Position numbers and translations under genes: made by a program | Part shown: positions 1 through 5,883 of the stretch, piece after piece | Position numbering within the stretch: position 1 is the stretch's first letter | Layout of the letters: each line of letters begins with the position of its first letter | NCBI GenBank assembly: GCA_007122945.1 | Contig: SKSP01000308.1 | Span: 1 to 7,681, forward strand | DNA from: Ilumatobacteraceae bacterium | GTDB lineage: Bacteria > Actinomycetota > Acidimicrobiia > Acidimicrobiales > Ilumatobacteraceae | Reading direction: 5' to 3' | DNA length: 7,681 nt | Notes under the pieces: model-generated | The model's database searches: none | Seen by the model: the letters and a program-made list of their open reading frames with translations, nothing else | Told to the model about the DNA's origin: nothing

Positions 1-574
1 CGAGGTCGGCCATGTTCACCGTGCCGGTCGCGGTGTAGACGAACGCCAACACGATGATGAACAGCGTCGAGGCGACCAGGCTGATGACGATGTACGTCAT
101 CCCGGACTTCACCTGATCGGCCCGGCCACCCATCGTGATGAGCACGTAGCTGGCGGCCAGCATCATCTCGAACGCGACGAAGAGGTTGAACAGGTCGCCG
201 GTGATCAGGCTGGCGCCGACACCCGCGGCCATCACGAGGTACGCGGGGTGGAACGTCGGGTGCATCCGCTCGATGCCGCGTTCGCCGATCGCGAACACGA
301 GCACCGAGAACAACAGGATCGAGGCCACGACGAGCATGACACCGGCGAGGCGGTCCACCACCAGACTGATCCCGGTCGGCGCCGGCCAACCGCCGCCCTG
401 GGCGACGACGGCCCCGTCGTCGGCGGCGACCAGCAGCAGAACGCTGACGACGAGCGTGCCGGCGAGGGTCGCGACCGACACGATGCGTTGCAGCCATCGC
501 CAACGGCCGCCGACCAGCGCCAGCGCCGCCGCGAGCAGGGGCAGCACGATCGGGAGCGGGACGAGCTGGCTCAC
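1..574 (-). CDS. mrpD: Mrp/Mnh Na+/H+ antiporter subunit D, 3' end cut by window edge
   Basis: This is a proton-pumping membrane subunit of the Mrp antiporter, homologous to complex I NuoM/NuoN and MrpA. I translated it by hand from the GTG at 574. The 191 visible residues begin MSQLVPLPIVLPLLAAALAL and continue as successive hydrophobic segments. Around residues 117-150 lies the family hallmark GDLFNLFVAFEMMLAASYVL, in which Glu136 corresponds to the TM5 glutamate essential for proton translocation in this superfamily. Full-length MrpD is about 490-500 residues, so about 300 C-terminal residues lie beyond the left edge. The start is supported by a GTGA overlap with the mrpC stop and by a purine-rich GGGGGGA at 581-587 inside the mrpC tail. 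It is the fourth gene of the operon. MrpD versus NuoM or HyfB is settled by the mrpA-B-C context. Confidence 0.93.
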   Translation of the reverse strand, partial: MSQLVPLPIVLPLLAAALALVGGRWRWLQRIVSVATLAGTLVVSVLLLVAADDGAVVAQGGGWPAPTGISLVVDRLAGVMLVVASILLFSVLVFAIGERGIERMHPTFHPAYLVMAAGVGASLITGDLFNLFVAFEMMLAASYVLITMGGRADQVKSGMTYIVISLVASTLFIIVLAFVYTATGTVNMADL

Positions 575-1125
575 GGCCGGTCCCCCCGCTGCTCGCCACT
601 CGGCGGGTCACGCGGCGGCTGGTCGTCGTCAGCGTCGTCATGTTGCGGGAAACGGGGGTCGTCGGTGGCGGGGGGCCGACCGATCTGTCCGCCACCCGGC
701 TCGCCCGACGCGTTCCAGACCCGGCCCTCCTGGGCGGCCTGGGCGCGCTCGGCGACCATCTCGTCGGCCACGTCGCGGTCGAGCCGGGCGAGGTAGCGGT
801 CCTCGACGGCGTCCTCGACCTCGTCGTCCCGGCTGACCTGCCACGCCCGGAACCCGACCGCGAGCAGAAAGGTCGTGATGCCGAACGTGATGACGATCGC
901 CGTCAGCGCCAGGGCCTGCGGGAGCGGGTCGGCGAAGTCGGCTTCGTCGCCGAGCCCGATCAACGGTTCGCCGCCGCGTCGCCCGCCCGAGACGAGCAGC
1001 AACAGGTTGGCCGAGTGCCCGAGCAGGCCGACCCCGATGATGATCCGCGACAGGCGGCGCTGTAGCAGCAGCCACGTCCCGCAGCCCGCGAGCATCGCCG
1101 CGACGAACGCCGCGAGCACGCTCAC
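571..1125 (-). CDS. mrpC: Mrp/Mnh Na+/H+ antiporter subunit C, with long charged C-terminal tail
   Basis: A NuoK-like small membrane subunit of the Mrp antiporter, 184 residues. Three membrane segments are visible: about residues 2-21, 28-47 and 68-94. The last contains the conserved run DPLPQALALTAIVITFGITT (66-85), characteristic of MrpC/NuoK. Standard MrpC is about 110-115 residues and this core ends near residue 98. The remaining roughly 85 residues are hydrophilic, rich in Asp, Glu, Arg, Gly and Pro, and end in a probably disordered stretch. The GTG start at 1125 is preceded by GGAGG at 1131-1135 with 5-nt spacing. The start overlaps the mrpB stop by GTGA, and the stop overlaps the mrpD start in the same way. 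Family identity is strong. The role of the tail is unknown. Confidence 0.94.
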   Translation of the reverse strand: MSVLAAFVAAMLAGCGTWLLLQRRLSRIIIGVGLLGHSANLLLLVSGGRRGGEPLIGLGDEADFADPLPQALALTAIVITFGITTFLLAVGFRAWQVSRDDEVEDAVEDRYLARLDRDVADEMVAERAQAAQEGRVWNASGEPGGGQIGRPPATDDPRFPQHDDADDDQPPRDPPSGEQRGDRP

Positions 1126-1634
1126 CGACGCCTCCGCTCGCGCTGGTGACCGGGGAGCTCGGCGTCGGCGGCGATCACGTCGGCCGACACGGCCTCACCC
1201 GAGATCTCGTCGGTCGCGACGTCGTCGCCGAAGGCCTCGAACATCATCAGGACGAGGCCGACCACGACCAGGTACACGCCGATGTCGAACGGCAGTGCCG
1301 AGGTCGCCTTGATCGTCCCGAGCAGCCACACGTGGAACTCGACGTCGCCGTGCTCGAGCACCGCTCCGCCGAGCAGGATCGGCACGATCGCCGTCGCCGA
1401 GGCGATCACCAGGCCGAGCCCGAGGATCGTCGCCGGGCGGAGCCGGAACGCCGAGCGGACCTCGTCGACCCCGCCCGCGACGTACCGGAACGAGACCGCG
1501 GCCCCGGCCGTCAGCCCGCCGACGAACCCGCCGCCGGGCTGGTTGTGCCCGGCGAACAAGAAGTACAGCGACAGCACGAGGATGCTGTGGTACAGCACCC
1601 GGACCGCCGTGTCGACGACGAGCAGACGTCTCAC
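1122..1634 (-). CDS. mrpB: Mrp/Mnh Na+/H+ antiporter subunit B
   Basis: A 170-residue MrpB subunit starting at a GTG (VRRLLVVDTAVRVLYHSILV). Features typical of the family are visible: an N-terminal membrane segment (about 8-28), the glycine-rich signature GHNQPGGGFVGGLTAGAA (29-46), a segment at about 69-90, and the closing segment DIGVYLVVVGLVLMMFEAFG (117-136). A charged cytoplasmic tail follows (137-170), ending in HQRERRRR. Length is near or slightly above the usual 140-165. The reading frame stays open far upstream, but that is GC-driven antisense-like sequence. The real start at 1634 is set by the strong ribosome binding site GGGAGGT at 1641-1647 and the GTGA overlap with mrpA. MrpB is needed for assembly and activity of the antiporter. 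It is also homologous to the C-terminal part of MrpA upstream. Confidence 0.93.
   Translation of the reverse strand: MRRLLVVDTAVRVLYHSILVLSLYFLFAGHNQPGGGFVGGLTAGAAVSFRYVAGGVDEVRSAFRLRPATILGLGLVIASATAIVPILLGGAVLEHGDVEFHVWLLGTIKATSALPFDIGVYLVVVGLVLMMFEAFGDDVATDEISGEAVSADVIAADAELPGHQRERRRR
1131..1135 (-). promoter_or_regulatory. Ribosome binding site fixing the mrpC start
   Basis: The minus strand reads GGAGG five bases before the GTG at 1125, inside the last codons of mrpB. With the GTGA overlap it supports reinitiation or coupled translation of mrpC. Confidence 0.8.
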
Positions 1635-3994
1635 GCGCTCACCTCCCGATCGGGCGCCCGCGTCGGATCGGGTGTCGGGGTGCTCGCCCGCCGGCGTCCG
1701 GTCCGGGCGAGCGTGACCGCTCCGGCGGCGGCCACGAGCAGCACGGTGATCTCCCCCAGCGTGTCGAGGCCGCGGAAGTCGACGAGGATGACGTTGACGA
1801 CGTTGTTGCCCTTCGCGTCGGGGGCGGCCCGCTCGATCATCTCCTGGGAGATGTTCGGTCGGTCGACCGACGAGCGGGCGCCCGCGCTCACGAGTGCCAG
1901 CACGAACACCGTGACGCCGGTCAGCGCCGACACGCCGAGTCGGATCGGGAGGGCCACGGCGGGGCTGCGGTCGGCCCACCTCGCCGGCAGGAAGCGCAGC
2001 ACGAGCACGAACAGCACGGTGGCGAGGGTCTCGATGACGAGCTGGGTCAGCGCCAGGTCGGGGGCACCCTGGACGATGAACAACCCGGCCATCCCGTAAC
2101 CGACGGCGCCGAGCAGCAGCGCCGCCGCGATCCGGCGGCGGATGACCGACGCCGCGACGGCGGCCACGACGACGACGATCGCGAGCGGGATCTGGATCGG
2201 TGTGTCGACCAACCTCGGCAGTGACGGGAACACCGTCGTCGCCGGGATCAACGGGGCGACGGTGGCGACCACCAGGATCACCGCGAGGTAGATCGGGAGC
2301 GAGCCGTTCTGCACCACCGCGGTCACGCGCTTGGAGCCCTGGAGCGTCCCGCGCAGGCAGAACAGGAAGCCCTGCTCGGCGCTCGGGATCCACCGGATCG
2401 CTTGGGACGCGCGCCGCTGGAACCGGGCGACCGGCCGTCCGACGACGGCGAGCGTGACGCCGACGGTGATCACGACGAGCGACAGGACGAACGCCGTGTT
2501 GAAGCCGGCCCACAGCTGCACCGTGGACGGGGTGACCCCCGGCTGGAGGGCGACGGTCGCGGACCGGACGAGGCGGTCGACGATCACCGGTGCCAGGCCG
2601 GCCGCCACGGTGAACACCGTGAGGGCGACGGCGGGGCCGACGAACACGGCGGCGGGCGGGTGCGCCGTCGGGCTGCGCCGTTCGGCGTGGTCGGCGCCCA
2701 GCCGGCCGAGCAGCCCGAGCACGAAGCGCGTCGAATAGGCGAACGTGAGCACCGACCCGATCACGATGACGGCGAGCACCGCGCCGGAGCCGGTGAACGC
2801 ACCGTGCTCGACGTAGCCGTCGAGCGCCTTCTCCTTGGCGATGAAGCCGAACAGCGGAGGGAGCCCCGCCATCGACGCTGCGCCGATCACCCCCACCGCC
2901 ACGGTCGGTCGCCACCCGGGACCGAACCCGTGCAGCTCGCGGACGTCGCGCGTTCCCACCTCGTGGTCGACGATCCCGACCACCATGAACAGCGCCGCCT
3001 TGAAGGCGCCGTGTGCGAGCAGCAGCGCCACGCCGGCCTGGGCGATCCGGTACTCGCCGGTGCCGAACAGGAGCATCAGGAAGCCGAGCTGACTGATCGT
3101 CCCGTAGGCGAGCAGCAGCTTCAGGTCGGTCTGGCGGAGCGCCCGCAGTCCACCGATGATCATCGTGACCGCGCCGACGACGAGCACGAGCCCGCGCCAG
3201 GGCGCGACCGCGGCGAAGACCGGCGACAGGCGGGCGACCAGGTAGACGCCGGCCTTCACCATCGTGGCCGAGTGCAGGTACGCGCTGATCGGGGTGGGCG
3301 CCACCATCGCGCCGGGCAGCCAGCTCCCGAACGGGGCCTGGGCGGACTTCGTGAACGCCCCGACGAGCACGCACACGAGGCCGCCCGCCACGGCCCCGCC
3401 GGTCGGCGGGTCGGCGAGCAGCTCCGAGATCCGGTACGTGCCGGCGTGCTGGCCGATCACGATGAACCCGATCAGCATGACCAGGCCACCGGCGCCGGTG
3501 ACGAGGATCGCCTGCAGCGCGGCCGCGCGGGCGCGCGGGTTGCGGTCGTCGTTGCCGATCAGCAGGTACGACGTGACGGAGGTCAGCTCCCACGCGACGA
3601 AGAGGGCGAGCAGGTGGTCGGCCCAGACGACGCCGAGCATCGCGCCCGCGAACATCACCATCAGGCCCGCCAGGCGAGCGGTCCCGGGCTTCGGGTGGGA
3701 GAAGTACCCGTAGGCGTACACGCACACCAGGAACCCGATGCCCGACACGAGTGCGGTCATCGCCAGTCCGAACGCGTCGAGTCGCAGGTCGAGCCCGAGC
3801 CCGAGCGCCTCGACCCAGGTCGCGTCCTCGACGACGGGTCGGCCCTCGAGAACGGCATCGGCGTGCCCGAGCGCCCATGCCACGGTGGCGAGCGGCGCGA
3901 CCGCGGCAACCAGGAACGCGCGCCGGCCGAACCGATCGCCCGTCGCGACGATGACGATCCCGACGAGCAGGTGGAGGGTCAGCAGGAGGAACAT
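1631..3994 (-). CDS. mrpA: Mrp/Mnh Na+/H+ antiporter subunit A
   Basis: The largest Mrp subunit, 787 residues, the usual length for MrpA including the fused C-terminal domain. The N-terminal two thirds is a NuoL-like proton-channel domain: ELTSVTSYLLIGNDDRN with channel Glu136, TKSAQAPFGSWLPGAM with Lys216, ISAYLHSATMVKAGVYL with His241 and Lys247, Lys292 in DLKLLLAYGTISQLG, and HGAFKAALF near 328-336. The C-terminal region carries the MrpA-specific domain: GAPDLALTQLVIETLATVLF (643-662, with Glu655), then NVVNVILVDFRGLDTLGEIT (731-750), the stretch expected in MrpA but absent from NuoL. This distinguishes MrpA from complex I. The ATG at 3994 has no convincing Shine-Dalgarno upstream, unlike mrpB and mrpC. 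It is first in the operon, divergent from hbd, and joined to mrpB by a GTGA overlap. Loss of MrpA typically abolishes antiport. Confidence 0.96.
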   Translation of the reverse strand: MFLLLTLHLLVGIVIVATGDRFGRRAFLVAAVAPLATVAWALGHADAVLEGRPVVEDATWVEALGLGLDLRLDAFGLAMTALVSGIGFLVCVYAYGYFSHPKPGTARLAGLMVMFAGAMLGVVWADHLLALFVAWELTSVTSYLLIGNDDRNPRARAAALQAILVTGAGGLVMLIGFIVIGQHAGTYRISELLADPPTGGAVAGGLVCVLVGAFTKSAQAPFGSWLPGAMVAPTPISAYLHSATMVKAGVYLVARLSPVFAAVAPWRGLVLVVGAVTMIIGGLRALRQTDLKLLLAYGTISQLGFLMLLFGTGEYRIAQAGVALLLAHGAFKAALFMVVGIVDHEVGTRDVRELHGFGPGWRPTVAVGVIGAASMAGLPPLFGFIAKEKALDGYVEHGAFTGSGAVLAVIVIGSVLTFAYSTRFVLGLLGRLGADHAERRSPTAHPPAAVFVGPAVALTVFTVAAGLAPVIVDRLVRSATVALQPGVTPSTVQLWAGFNTAFVLSLVVITVGVTLAVVGRPVARFQRRASQAIRWIPSAEQGFLFCLRGTLQGSKRVTAVVQNGSLPIYLAVILVVATVAPLIPATTVFPSLPRLVDTPIQIPLAIVVVVAAVAASVIRRRIAAALLLGAVGYGMAGLFIVQGAPDLALTQLVIETLATVLFVLVLRFLPARWADRSPAVALPIRLGVSALTGVTVFVLALVSAGARSSVDRPNISQEMIERAAPDAKGNNVVNVILVDFRGLDTLGEITVLLVAAAGAVTLARTGRRRASTPTPDPTRAPDREVSA
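1641..1647 (-). promoter_or_regulatory. Ribosome binding site fixing the mrpB start
   Basis: The minus strand reads GGGAGGT six bases before the GTG at 1634. It lies inside the last codons of mrpA. It decides the mrpB start within an otherwise very long open frame. Confidence 0.85.
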
Positions 3995-4006
3995 GAGGAC
4001 CGCACG

Positions 4007-4012
4007 ACGATA
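4007..4012 (-). promoter_or_regulatory. Candidate -10 element for the mrp operon
   Basis: The minus strand reads TATCGT, fitting the actinobacterial TANNNT -10 pattern, 12 bases before the mrpA ATG. Transcription would then begin only about five to six bases before the ATG, which agrees with the lack of a Shine-Dalgarno. No good -35 is seen 17-18 bp upstream, so the call is tentative. The palindrome at 4037-4054 would lie just upstream of the expected -35 position. Confidence 0.35.
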
Positions 4013-4029
4013 GGGCTGTCGTCGCGCGC

Positions 4030-4059
4030 TTGGACGAGTTACCGGTCGGTAACTAACGT
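4030..4059 (+). promoter_or_regulatory. Candidate leaderless promoter of hbd
   Basis: TTGGAC at 4030-4035 (first three bases match the -35 consensus) and TAACGT at 4054-4059 (TANNNT -10) are separated by exactly 18 bp. Six bases follow before the A of the hbd ATG at 4066. The expected transcription start therefore falls on or next to the start codon, and no Shine-Dalgarno is present. This is the usual arrangement of leaderless genes in actinobacteria. It is inferred from sequence only. Confidence 0.55.
4037..4054. promoter_or_regulatory. Perfect 18-bp palindrome, probable TetR-family operator
   Basis: AGTTACCG (4037-4044), a GT spacer, then CGGTAACT (4047-4054) form a perfect inverted repeat with 8-bp arms. 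It fills almost exactly the gap between the candidate -35 and -10 of hbd and touches the first base of the -10, so a bound protein should block RNA polymerase. A short, perfect TTACCG-N2-CGGTAA-type core resembles operators of TetR-family repressors, many of which sense acyl-CoAs. No regulator gene is in the window. The site also lies upstream of mrpA and could affect both genes. Confidence 0.6.
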
Positions 4060-4065
4060 GATCGC

Positions 4066-4917
4066 ATGGCTGACATCGCGAAAGTGGGCATCGTCGGGTC
4101 GGGGATCATGGGCTCCGGGTTGGCAGAGGTCGCCGCCCGGGCCGGGCACGCCGTCGTCGTGCGGTCGCGAACGACCGAGGGTGCCGAGGCGGTGCGCGCG
4201 GGGCTCGAGGCCGGCCTCGCCAAGCAGGTCGAGCGCGGCAAGCTCGAGGCCGTCGAGCGCGACGAGATCCTCGCCCGCGTCACCACGACCGACCACCTCG
4301 GCCTGCTCGCCGACTGCGACCTCGTGATCGAGAGCGTCGTGGAGGACCTCGCCGTCAAGAAGGCGCTGTTCGCGGAGCTCGAGCAGATCGTCCAGCCCGA
4401 TGGCATCTTGGCCACCAACACCTCCACGTTGCCGGTCGTCGAGTTGGCGATGGAGACCCAGCGCCCCGACAAGGTGTGCGGCATCCACTTCTTCAACCCC
4501 GCGCCGGTGATGAAGCTCGTCGAGGTCGTCCGCCCGATCACCGCCAGCGACGGCACGATCGCGTCGGCGGTGGCGTTCGCCGAGCGGTGCGGCAAGGACG
4601 CCGTCGAGGTCCAGGACCGCGCCGGTTTCGTCGTCAACGCGCTGTTGTTCCCGTACCTCAACAACGCCGTGCGGATGCTCGAGAACGGCACGGCGTCGCG
4701 CGACGACATCGACACCGCGATGAAGGGCGGCTGCGGGTTCCCGATGGGCCCGTTCGCCCTGCTCGACCTCGTCGGGCTCGACACGTCGCTCGCGATCCTC
4801 GACGCGCTGTACGCCGAGTTCCGCGACCCGAACTACGCCGCCGTGCCGACGTTGCGGCGGATGGTCGCCGCCGGTCGTCTCGGTCGCAAGACGCGCTCGG
4901 GCTTCTACGACTACTGA
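4066..4917 (+). CDS. hbd: 3-hydroxybutyryl-CoA dehydrogenase (3-hydroxyacyl-CoA dehydrogenase family)
   Basis: A 283-residue single-domain-pair enzyme that interconverts acetoacetyl-CoA and 3-hydroxybutyryl-CoA with a nicotinamide cofactor. The N-terminal Rossmann fold begins KVGIVGSGIMGSG, with GxGxxG at Gly11, Gly13 and Gly16. All four catalytic or substrate-binding positions of the family are present: Ser120 in NTST, His141 in GIHFFNPAPVM, Glu153 in KLVEVV and Asn191 in GFVVNALL. The C-terminal helical dimerisation domain contains FPMGPFALLDLVGLDT and ends GRKTRSGFYDY, the normal family terminus. At the end of the second beta strand it has VVVRSRTTEG (Arg33-Ser34-Arg35) where NAD enzymes usually carry Asp or Glu, so NADP(H) preference is possible. 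The likely role is acetyl-CoA assimilation, polyester or fatty-acid metabolism. A nearby ethylmalonyl-CoA mutase favours the first. Expression is probably repressed through the palindrome at its promoter. Confidence 0.93.
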   Translation: MADIAKVGIVGSGIMGSGLAEVAARAGHAVVVRSRTTEGAEAVRAGLEAGLAKQVERGKLEAVERDEILARVTTTDHLGLLADCDLVIESVVEDLAVKKALFAELEQIVQPDGILATNTSTLPVVELAMETQRPDKVCGIHFFNPAPVMKLVEVVRPITASDGTIASAVAFAERCGKDAVEVQDRAGFVVNALLFPYLNNAVRMLENGTASRDDIDTAMKGGCGFPMGPFALLDLVGLDTSLAILDALYAEFRDPNYAAVPTLRRMVAAGRLGRKTRSGFYDY

Positions 4918-4919
4918 CC

Positions 4920-4938
4920 GGGCTGGTTCGGCCGGGCC
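4920..4938 (+). terminator. Small hairpin just after hbd, weak terminator candidate
   Basis: GGGCTGG (4920-4926) and CCGGGCC (4932-4938) flank a TTCGG loop two bases after the hbd stop codon. As RNA the arms form six of seven pairs, including one G-U, with one G-G mismatch. No U-tract follows, so intrinsic termination is doubtful. Confidence 0.3.
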
Positions 4939-5001
4939 GCTCAAGCCGACGCTCGCGCGTGCCGAAGGTGTAGGTGTCGGACGTGCGACCGGAGGCCCAC
5001 A

Positions 5002-5038
5002 ACGTGGCGGGAACCTCCCTCTGGTCGAGGGACCACGT
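5002..5038. other. Nested inverted repeat in the hbd-aat gap
   Basis: An inner hairpin has perfect 6-bp arms, TCCCTC (5016-5021) and GAGGGA (5027-5032), around TGGTC. Directly outside it, ACGTGG (5002-5007) pairs with CCACGT (5033-5038), leaving an 8-nt bulge on the left side. It lies between convergent genes and could be part of a termination region or a small structured RNA. No U-tract or promoter is evident. Confidence 0.35.
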
Positions 5039-5039
5039 G

Positions 5040-5093
5040 CGATCCGGGCCCGGTGCCGGGTGGTCGGCGGACCCCGCGGCACCGGGCCCATCG
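5040..5093. terminator. Strong hairpin between convergent hbd and aat, probable bidirectional terminator
   Basis: GGGCCCGGTGCCG (5046-5058) and CGGCACCGGGCCC (5077-5089) are perfect 13-bp inverted arms around an 18-nt loop. The stem extends outward through CGAT (5040-5043) and ATCG (5090-5093) after a two-base bulge. It lies 36 bp beyond the aat stop and about 120 bp beyond the hbd stop. The position between convergent genes suggests termination for both, more directly for aat. There is no U-tract, as is common in high-GC actinobacteria. Confidence 0.55.
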
Positions 5094-5129
5094 ACGTTCC
5101 GTGCCGCCGGTCGTGACCCGCGGTCGACG

Positions 5130-5768
5130 TCAGCGGGCGATGGCCGAGTGCAGTCGCCCGAGGTACTCCGAGCGCGCGACCTCGACCGCCCCGAGCGACG
5201 CCAGGTGCGGGGTGGTCCACTGCACGTCGAGCAGCTCGACGCCGTCGGCGCGCAACCAGTCCACCAGGTGCACGAGCGCGACCTTCGACGCGTCGGTGGC
5301 GGTGTGGAACATCGACTCGCCGGCGAAGAAGCCACCGATGCGGACGCCGTAGAGCCCGCCCACGAGCCGACCGTCGCGGTACGTCTCGACCGAGTGCGCC
5401 CAGCCCAACTCGTGGAGCGCCGTGTACGCCTCGACGAAGCGCCGGTCGATCCATCCTCCCGAGCGCCGACGGTCGGCGCACCGCTCCATCACCTCGGTGA
5501 AGCACGTGTCGAGCTGCACCTCGTAACGCCGCACACTGCGACGCAGCGAGCGGGTCACCCGGAGCCCGTCGAGCGGCAGGACGCCGCGCGGGTCGGGTGA
5601 GAACCAGGCGATGCGCCGCCGGTCGAACGGCATCGGGAACAATCCCGACCGGTAGGCCCCGAGGAGGGTGCCGGGTTGCAGGTCGGCACCGATCGCGACG
5701 ATGCCGCTGTCGTCGAGCGGCGGGTCGGTCGGCAGGACCCAGCGGCTCGGCGGCGGCTCGATCGGCAC
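5130..5768 (-). CDS. aat: Leucyl/phenylalanyl-tRNA--protein transferase
   Basis: A cytosolic GNAT-like aminoacyl transferase that attaches Leu or Phe from charged tRNA to proteins with N-terminal Arg or Lys, marking them for ClpS-ClpA/C degradation. With the GTG at 5768 it has 212 residues, near the roughly 200-235 usual for the family. Family motifs are clear: AYRSGLFPMP (38-47), WFSPDPRGVLPLD (55-67), LHELGWAHSVE (118-128), GGFFAGESMF (145-154) and LLDVQWTTPHLASLGA (179-194). Trp106, Glu151, Asp181 and Gln183 match the substrate-binding and catalytic residues of the E. coli enzyme. The frame remains open upstream to an ATG at 5885, but those extra 39 residues are encoded by repeated, non-conserved-looking DNA. 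I therefore prefer VPIEPPPSRW as the start; ATG at 5807 (225 residues) is an alternative. It is divergent from ecm and convergent with hbd, with no evident functional link to either. Confidence 0.92.
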   Translation of the reverse strand: MPIEPPPSRWVLPTDPPLDDSGIVAIGADLQPGTLLGAYRSGLFPMPFDRRRIAWFSPDPRGVLPLDGLRVTRSLRRSVRRYEVQLDTCFTEVMERCADRRRSGGWIDRRFVEAYTALHELGWAHSVETYRDGRLVGGLYGVRIGGFFAGESMFHTATDASKVALVHLVDWLRADGVELLDVQWTTPHLASLGAVEVARSEYLGRLHSAIAR

Positions 5769-5770
5769 GC

Positions 5771-5830
5771 CGCCATCGTGACACCCGGCGTCGGGATACC
5801 CCGGCATCGTGGCCCCGCCATCGTGACACC
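5771..5830. repeat. 15-bp direct repeat at 45-bp period upstream of aat
   Basis: CGCCATCGTGACACC occurs identically at 5771-5785 and 5816-5830. The core CATCGT also recurs at 5805-5810 and 5833-5838, giving four copies in 65 bp, the last three at exact 14-bp steps. The region lies between the divergent aat and ecm starts. It could be a set of binding sites or a local duplication. The 45-bp period keeps the aat frame open but need not be coding. Confidence 0.6.
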
Positions 5831-5847
5831 GGCATCGTCCCACCTGG

Positions 5848-5877
5848 TTGGTTCCCGGTCGTCGGAGCGACCACACT
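5848..5877 (+). promoter_or_regulatory. Candidate leaderless promoter of ecm with inverted repeat
   Basis: TTGGTT at 5848-5853 and CACACT at 5872-5877 are 18 bp apart, and six bases separate the latter from the ecm ATG. This is the same geometry as the hbd promoter, though the -10 match is poor. GGTCG (5857-5861) and CGACC (5868-5872) form a perfect 5-bp inverted repeat within the spacer, a possible operator. The only SD-like GGAG (5864-5867) is 16 nt from the ATG, too far to act normally, which fits leaderless initiation. Confidence 0.35.
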
Positions 5878-5883
5878 TTCCAC

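Noticed and set aside
1122..3878. A 918-codon open frame on the minus strand overlapping mrpA.
   Set aside because: Only its last 170 codons (mrpB) look like a protein. The rest is Arg/Pro/Gly-rich low-complexity translation in an alternate frame of mrpA, as expected at this GC content.
1..3994. Respiratory complex I (nuoK/L/M) or a membrane-bound hydrogenase operon.
   Set aside because: mrpB and the MrpA C-terminal domain are specific to Mrp antiporters, and the order A-B-C-D is the Mrp order.
2402..4327. A 641-codon plus-strand open frame antisense to mrpA.
   Set aside because: Its composition (Arg, Asp, Glu, His, Gln-rich without motifs) is typical of antisense frames of GC-rich membrane protein genes. 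It also runs into hbd in the wrong frame.
4918..5129. A tRNA or small gene in the hbd-aat gap.
   Set aside because: No cloverleaf with a TTC-containing T-arm and acceptor pairing was found, and no short frame with a ribosome binding site stands out.
4039..5883. A 614-codon minus-strand open frame spanning aat and hbd.
   Set aside because: It crosses two clearly coding genes and their terminator in a shadow frame, and contains no recognisable domain.
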